From positions 85,718,073 through 85,782,072 of the forward strand of contig OZ038510.1 in NCBI GenBank assembly GCA_964036315.1: DNA of 64,000 nucleotides. Direction: 5' to 3'. Of this stretch, positions 60,478-64,000 are shown in pieces. The position numbers and the translations under genes were made by a program. The notes beneath the pieces are model-generated. The model searched no databases. It saw only the letters and a list, made by a program, of their open reading frames with translations, and was not told the origin of the DNA. The first letter of the stretch is position 1. Each line of letters begins with the position of its first letter. The DNA is from Acanthosepion esculentum (taxonomy: Eukaryota; Mollusca; Cephalopoda; Sepiida; Sepiidae).

Positions 60478-60888
60478 TGTAGGGATTCGTCCCTGCGCTG
60501 GCTACGACTAGCTTGGACCGGCTCCGGCCTGGACCCGCTATGACAAGCCAAGATTAGCTCTGACCAGCTTGGACAAGCTATAACTAGCTTAGACCTACTT
60601 GGACAAGCTATGACCAGCCAAGACCAGCGGCCCGGGTGAAAACACTCGGGTCCCCACGTTAAAAACCGACCTTGTGTCAAAACCTGACTCAATGGGGGGG
60701 GGGGGGAGTCAAGTAAATACCTAGTAAATACCATGTGACCTTCTCACTAACCATGAAGAAACACTAACACTATTAGCACAAATTATACTACTGGTACTTT
60801 TTTTAAAAATAGTATTGAGGTAAGGTTTAATTAGAAGGATCTTTATTGAAAATTGACTTAGTTGTTTTTCAAGGAACAACATCTGCAC

Positions 60889-61057
60889 ATACAATAATCT
60901 TATAACGGCGCCTCGGCGTCGCTTAACGGTTAGCAAGCTGGTCCTGTTAAAACAGTTACAACTGAATAGTGAGTTCGATCCTCACTGGGTGCCCCATACT
61001 TTCGGCCATGTGCCACATCTAAACTACACTTAGAAAATCAATACAATCCTCTCATAA
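60889..61057 (+). mobile_element. tRNA-derived SINE family G, plus-strand copy with target duplication
   Basis: The insert (60906-61040, 135 bp) has an acceptor-like start GGCGCC and end GGTGCC, box A-like GCTTAACGGTTAGCAAGC, box B-like GAGTTCGATCCTCAC, and a body with CCACATCTAAACTACACTTAG. The flanks ATACAATAATCTTATAA (60889-60905) and ATACAATCCTCTCATAA (61041-61057) match at 14 of 17 positions. The uninterrupted site is seen in the partial copy near 59895. Same family as 59446-59577. Confidence 0.85.
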
Positions 61058-63130
61058 TAGCTACAAAGAAATCTACTGGTATCAGTGGACACTGGCACAT
61101 ATTGTAATAGACAAAAACAACAGAAATATGGTACTTGTTGGTAGATGAAGTCTTATACCATACATACAGAAAAACATTTCAATACCTGAATATTAGGTAT
61201 CTTCACTTTTTCGCGGGAAAACAGCGTAGAGTAATGAAAAAGGCCACAAACTTAATAAAATAATATTATCGTCAAAATGTTTATGTTATTATTAAGATGA
61301 AAGACCAAAGTATTTTTAATTATTTTTGAAATTTTTTAATTCTTTCTAAAACGTTCGAAATTTTAGTTAAAATCTTGTTTTGTATTCGTCATCAGGGTGG
61401 CATAATAATAACATTGACTTTGCGGGGGGGTTTTCCGTTGAAAACACATTGATTTAGAAATTCTTGTAAAAATCAAATAATTGTCCGATTTTAATGAAGT
61501 TTTTAGGACTTATTCACAAATGAATGAAATTATTTTTGAAATTCTTTTTAGAAAATGTTGGTAATTTTTCGTTTTTTACATATGTTACCCACACCTTACT
61601 TAATTTCATGAAATTTCGCAAAAAAACTTTTCCATTTTCTGATTTTTTTTTATTCCTTAAAGTATGACTCCTTGGAGAATCTAAATCACTTAATCTTTTT
61701 TTTCTTCAAAATTGCCCCATTCTAACAGAAAATCAGAAAATCTGCTCTGAATTGAAAAATAATGAATAATTTAATTAGAGAAGCTTTTAATTGCTTTTGT
61801 AAATAAGTTATATTAAGGACATTATTGTCTGAAGAAATAACATTTTTCCGACAAATAATGAATTTTTACAATAATTTTTTCGTTTTTTTTTTTTTTAATT
61901 TTAATTATAATAATTTATAACAGTTTAAAATCGTGTAAAATTCTGTATTGGGCTATTTCCTGGATGTGATATAGTAATTAAGTGGAAACGAAATTTACAA
62001 ATCCAAAATTGAAAAGATTAATAAACGTAGTTACGCTATTCTATTTTTAAAATAATTTTTTATTTCTTATTTTTTTACTTAATTTGTTACAATATTTTCA
62101 TCTATGAAAGTTTAAACGCGACATTATCATGAAATGGTCACGTGATCTAAGAGTTTTTGTCTCTTTACAGAGAAATTAATTTAAGAGAATTTTATAGTAT
62201 TTTAATTTTTTTTTTGCATAAAGTATCTTAGAAAGGTAAATAAAAGTCAATAAATTATTAGTTAATTGCGGAAAATATGTTCATCCAAAAAAAATGCGTT
62301 CACTTAGATTTTTAAAACTTTATATCAATTCTAGCCAGCCATACTAGTTGTCATTGCTTCGTCACTCAATCGGCCATCATTATCGCCTCAGATAAGCTAT
62401 GATAAGCAGGACCAATCATTAAATAAATGGTTGTATATTACGTTTTTTTTATGCTATAAGTAAGTAATATTTATTTCAAATAGGATTAATTTAACTTTAA
62501 ATTTTCTAATTTTACTCAAATAACGTGTCAGAAATATATATATTTTTTGGAAGAATTTTAAAATCGATAAATTTGTTTTGTTTACAAATATTAAAATTAA
62601 GAAAATGGCCGCTTTTAAGAAAATTTTATGAAATCGAAATTAAATTTGACATTCCAATCTATATAATTTCTATCTGAAATACTCCAGAATATTTTACTTA
62701 CTGGAAATAATACATTTCATCATTTAGCTTTCAATTAAAGCTAAAATGAAATCTTCAAGAATGTTTTTTTCATTTTTAAGAATTCATTTTAAACTTTAGG
62801 TATCGAAAATTTATGCTGAAATAGTGAAGATGCCTGCTGTATATCAACAAAAACACACACAAAATACAATAAATCAAAGCAAATATTTCTGTAAAATCTG
62901 GTATTTCTACAAAATAAGCAGCAAAATATTGTCCATAAATTTATTAATTTCTTTTTTTTTGGATATTTTTATTGATATATTTGTTCACATCTAGGAGTCT
63001 TAATTTCAGAGATAAGCTCTGCGTGTGCACTGATTCCTGGTGACCCCCACTTTTTTCCCTTATATATGATACTGCTGTATTGGGCGCAAGGTCATTTTTT
63101 TGGTGCATTTTTTGGAAAAGATCAGTGTCC
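61058..63130. other. AT-rich interior of family H, no coding capacity
   Basis: The stretch to about 61160 still aligns with the partial copy; the rest is about 2 kb of A/T-rich sequence with poly-T runs and no useful ORF. A 62-codon frame at 62944-63132 (minus) overlaps the right end and is not supported. Confidence 0.6.
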
Positions 63131-63151
63131 AATAGGCCGGCAAATGCGGTA

Positions 63152-63558
63152 ATTTTCCAAGGAATTTCCTGATTCTGAGTTGAAGTGTTCTTTCTCTTAC
63201 CATTTTATTTAAGATTTCCGTCTTGCTTACATACTCCGCAGGTACAATAAATCAAGTCTCCCGATTCGATATGGACGTCCAGACCCCAGACAGTGATGCG
63301 TGTCAAATTATGACCTCTGTTTGAAACCCAGACTGCAAGCTGGGTTCCAGTTGCGTGAACCCAACCGAAAGAGTCGACTAAAAGTCTACCGATCGCTGAT
63401 AAACAGTGACATCAAAGCAATCAGTCCATAATCTCATCGCTAAGTGAGAAACATGATAGAAACTGATAGAAATCTGCTCTGACTAGCCCTTTCTCTTTTT
63501 CACCTCTTCCTCTTCCTCCTATTCTACTGCTCGTTTGGGGAAAATACATCTATGCAGA
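63152..63558. other. Unannotated stretch
   Basis: No repeat family or gene recognised. Confidence 0.6.
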
Positions 63559-63640
63559 TATATATATATATGTGTGTGTGTGTGTGTATGTGCACACGCG
63601 CGTGTGTGTTGGTGTGTGTGTATGTGTGACTTAATATATA
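63559..63640. repeat. AT/GT microsatellite
   Basis: (AT)n then (GT)n with CACACGCGCG interruptions. Confidence 0.93.
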
Positions 63641-63730
63641 CACACGAATATATACTTCTATAAAAGTCGATTATACATATATACAGATATATAAACACAC
63701 ACATATGACGTTTGAAGTTATATATATATT

Positions 63731-64000
63731 ATAAATTTACTTATTTAAAAATATGGTGCCATCGCTACACAGGAATTCCAACATTCGCTTGAAAATGGAA
63801 CAAATCTAGGGACTTTAATTTAATTTAATTCTATACTTGAATTTGAAGTTTTTGGTTTCTGTTTTTGAAACAAGGTAATTCCTGTGTAGCGATGGAACCA
63901 TATTTTTAAATAAGTAAATTTATAATATTTATGCTCTGTAGATTTGAATTAAGCACTGTTTCGTAAACATGAAAATATTAATAAGAACATCGGACTCGTC
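63731..64000 (+). repeat. Foldback 4, same family as foldback 2 (runs to the window end)
   Basis: Arms 63731-63779 and 63874-63924 are reverse complements (shared ATCGCTACACAGGAATT and TGTGTAGCGATGG), with about 95 bp between. The 3' flank (TATGCTCTGTAGATTTGAATT, ATTAATAAGAACATCGGAC) aligns with 50840-50935. The arms are shorter than in foldback 2, so the internal part has diverged. The element may continue past 64000. Confidence 0.85.

Larger units (their letters stand above)
60356..60748 (+). mobile_element. snRNA-headed retroposon with 16-bp target duplication
   Basis: ATGTGACCTTCTCACT occurs perfectly at 60356-60371 and 60733-60748. The family-H copy at 59608-60001 has related sequence once with no insert, so the ~360 bp between are an insertion. 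The insert begins with U2-like sequence (60399-60420 and 60425-60454), then ATACTTACCTGG (60466-60477, equal to the U1 5' end), a body of ~24-bp degenerate repeats (60515-60630), a run of 13 G (60694-60706), and a tail AGTAAATACCTAGTAAATACC. This is the structure of a SINE-like retroposon with an snRNA head, as described for SINEU in crocodilians. Confidence 0.7.
60245..63151. mobile_element. ~2.9-kb element with inverted ends (family H)
   Basis: The left end ACCGTATTTGCCGGCCTATT (60247-60266) and the right end (63132-63151, reverse complement ACCGCATTTGCCGGCCTATT) match at 19 of 20 positions in inverted orientation, each preceded by TA-rich sequence compatible with a TA target. No transposase ORF is present. 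It contains two nested retroposons (60356-60748 and 60889-61057). The partial copy at 59608 shows it is a repeat family. The ends resemble those of DNA transposons, but I cannot assign a superfamily. Confidence 0.6.

Noticed and set aside
60691..60706. G-quadruplex regulatory element
   Set aside because: The 13-G run could fold but sits in a retroposon tail, with no gene nearby; a slippage tract is the simpler reading.
60459..60734. 91-codon minus-strand frame with Pro run
   Set aside because: It reads through the poly-G run and the repetitive body of the snRNA-headed retroposon; no domain seen.

Overview
The window is eukaryotic, non-coding, repeat-dominated DNA, and I find no host protein-coding gene I can defend. 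The mixture of GATA, AT and ACT/AAT microsatellites, several tRNA-derived SINEs, LINE reverse-transcriptase relics and foldback elements fits a large invertebrate genome. A mollusc, and particularly a cephalopod, is my best guess, but this is an inference from repeat style and not from a marker gene.

Region 1 (1-42397) is one uninterrupted satellite array of roughly 1,070 monomers. It runs off the left edge of the window. Monomers come in a 40-bp and a 38-bp class, and private variants recur in nested higher-order blocks (2239/2199 bp near 4.7-9 kb; 2040, 1211 and 3250 bp near 13-21 kb; 2324 and 672 bp near 29-33 kb). A four-monomer marker cassette is confined to about 3.8-37.3 kb. No transposon interrupts the array, which ends sharply at 42397.

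Region 2 (42398-49200) is a patchwork: three copies of an unnamed dispersed repeat, one interrupted by a SINE whose 5' part looks like 5S rRNA followed by a tRNA-like part; a broken retroelement ORF; a 700-bp GATA block; a five-copy 127-129-bp array; and a 1.3-kb tandem array built from a short piece of a LINE reverse-transcriptase C-terminus.

Region 3 (49200-53000) holds long inverted repeats (foldbacks), a SINE with a tRNA-Ser-like head, and AT/GATA/GT microsatellites. Region 4 (53100-54300) has a LINE 3' end in partial tandem copies, followed by a four-unit ~127-bp array with hammerhead-ribozyme-like cores. Region 5 (54300-57700) is AT-rich sequence and a trinucleotide block with a 189-bp higher-order period.

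Region 6 (57900-63150) is layered mobile DNA. A minus-strand LINE reverse-transcriptase relic carries a second in-frame tandem amplification of the same codon block. Two SINE copies, a second LINE 3' end and a ~2.9-kb element with ~20-bp inverted ends follow. That element contains two retroposons, one of which begins with U2-like and possibly U1-like snRNA sequence and is bounded by a perfect 16-bp target-site duplication. The window closes in a second member of a foldback family first seen at 50.6 kb.

The strongest candidates for something little described are the snRNA-headed retroposon (60356-60748), the hammerhead-like tandem array (53854-54300), the 5S/tRNA composite SINE (43147-43474), the recurrent amplification of one reverse-transcriptase fragment, and the satellite's higher-order structure.
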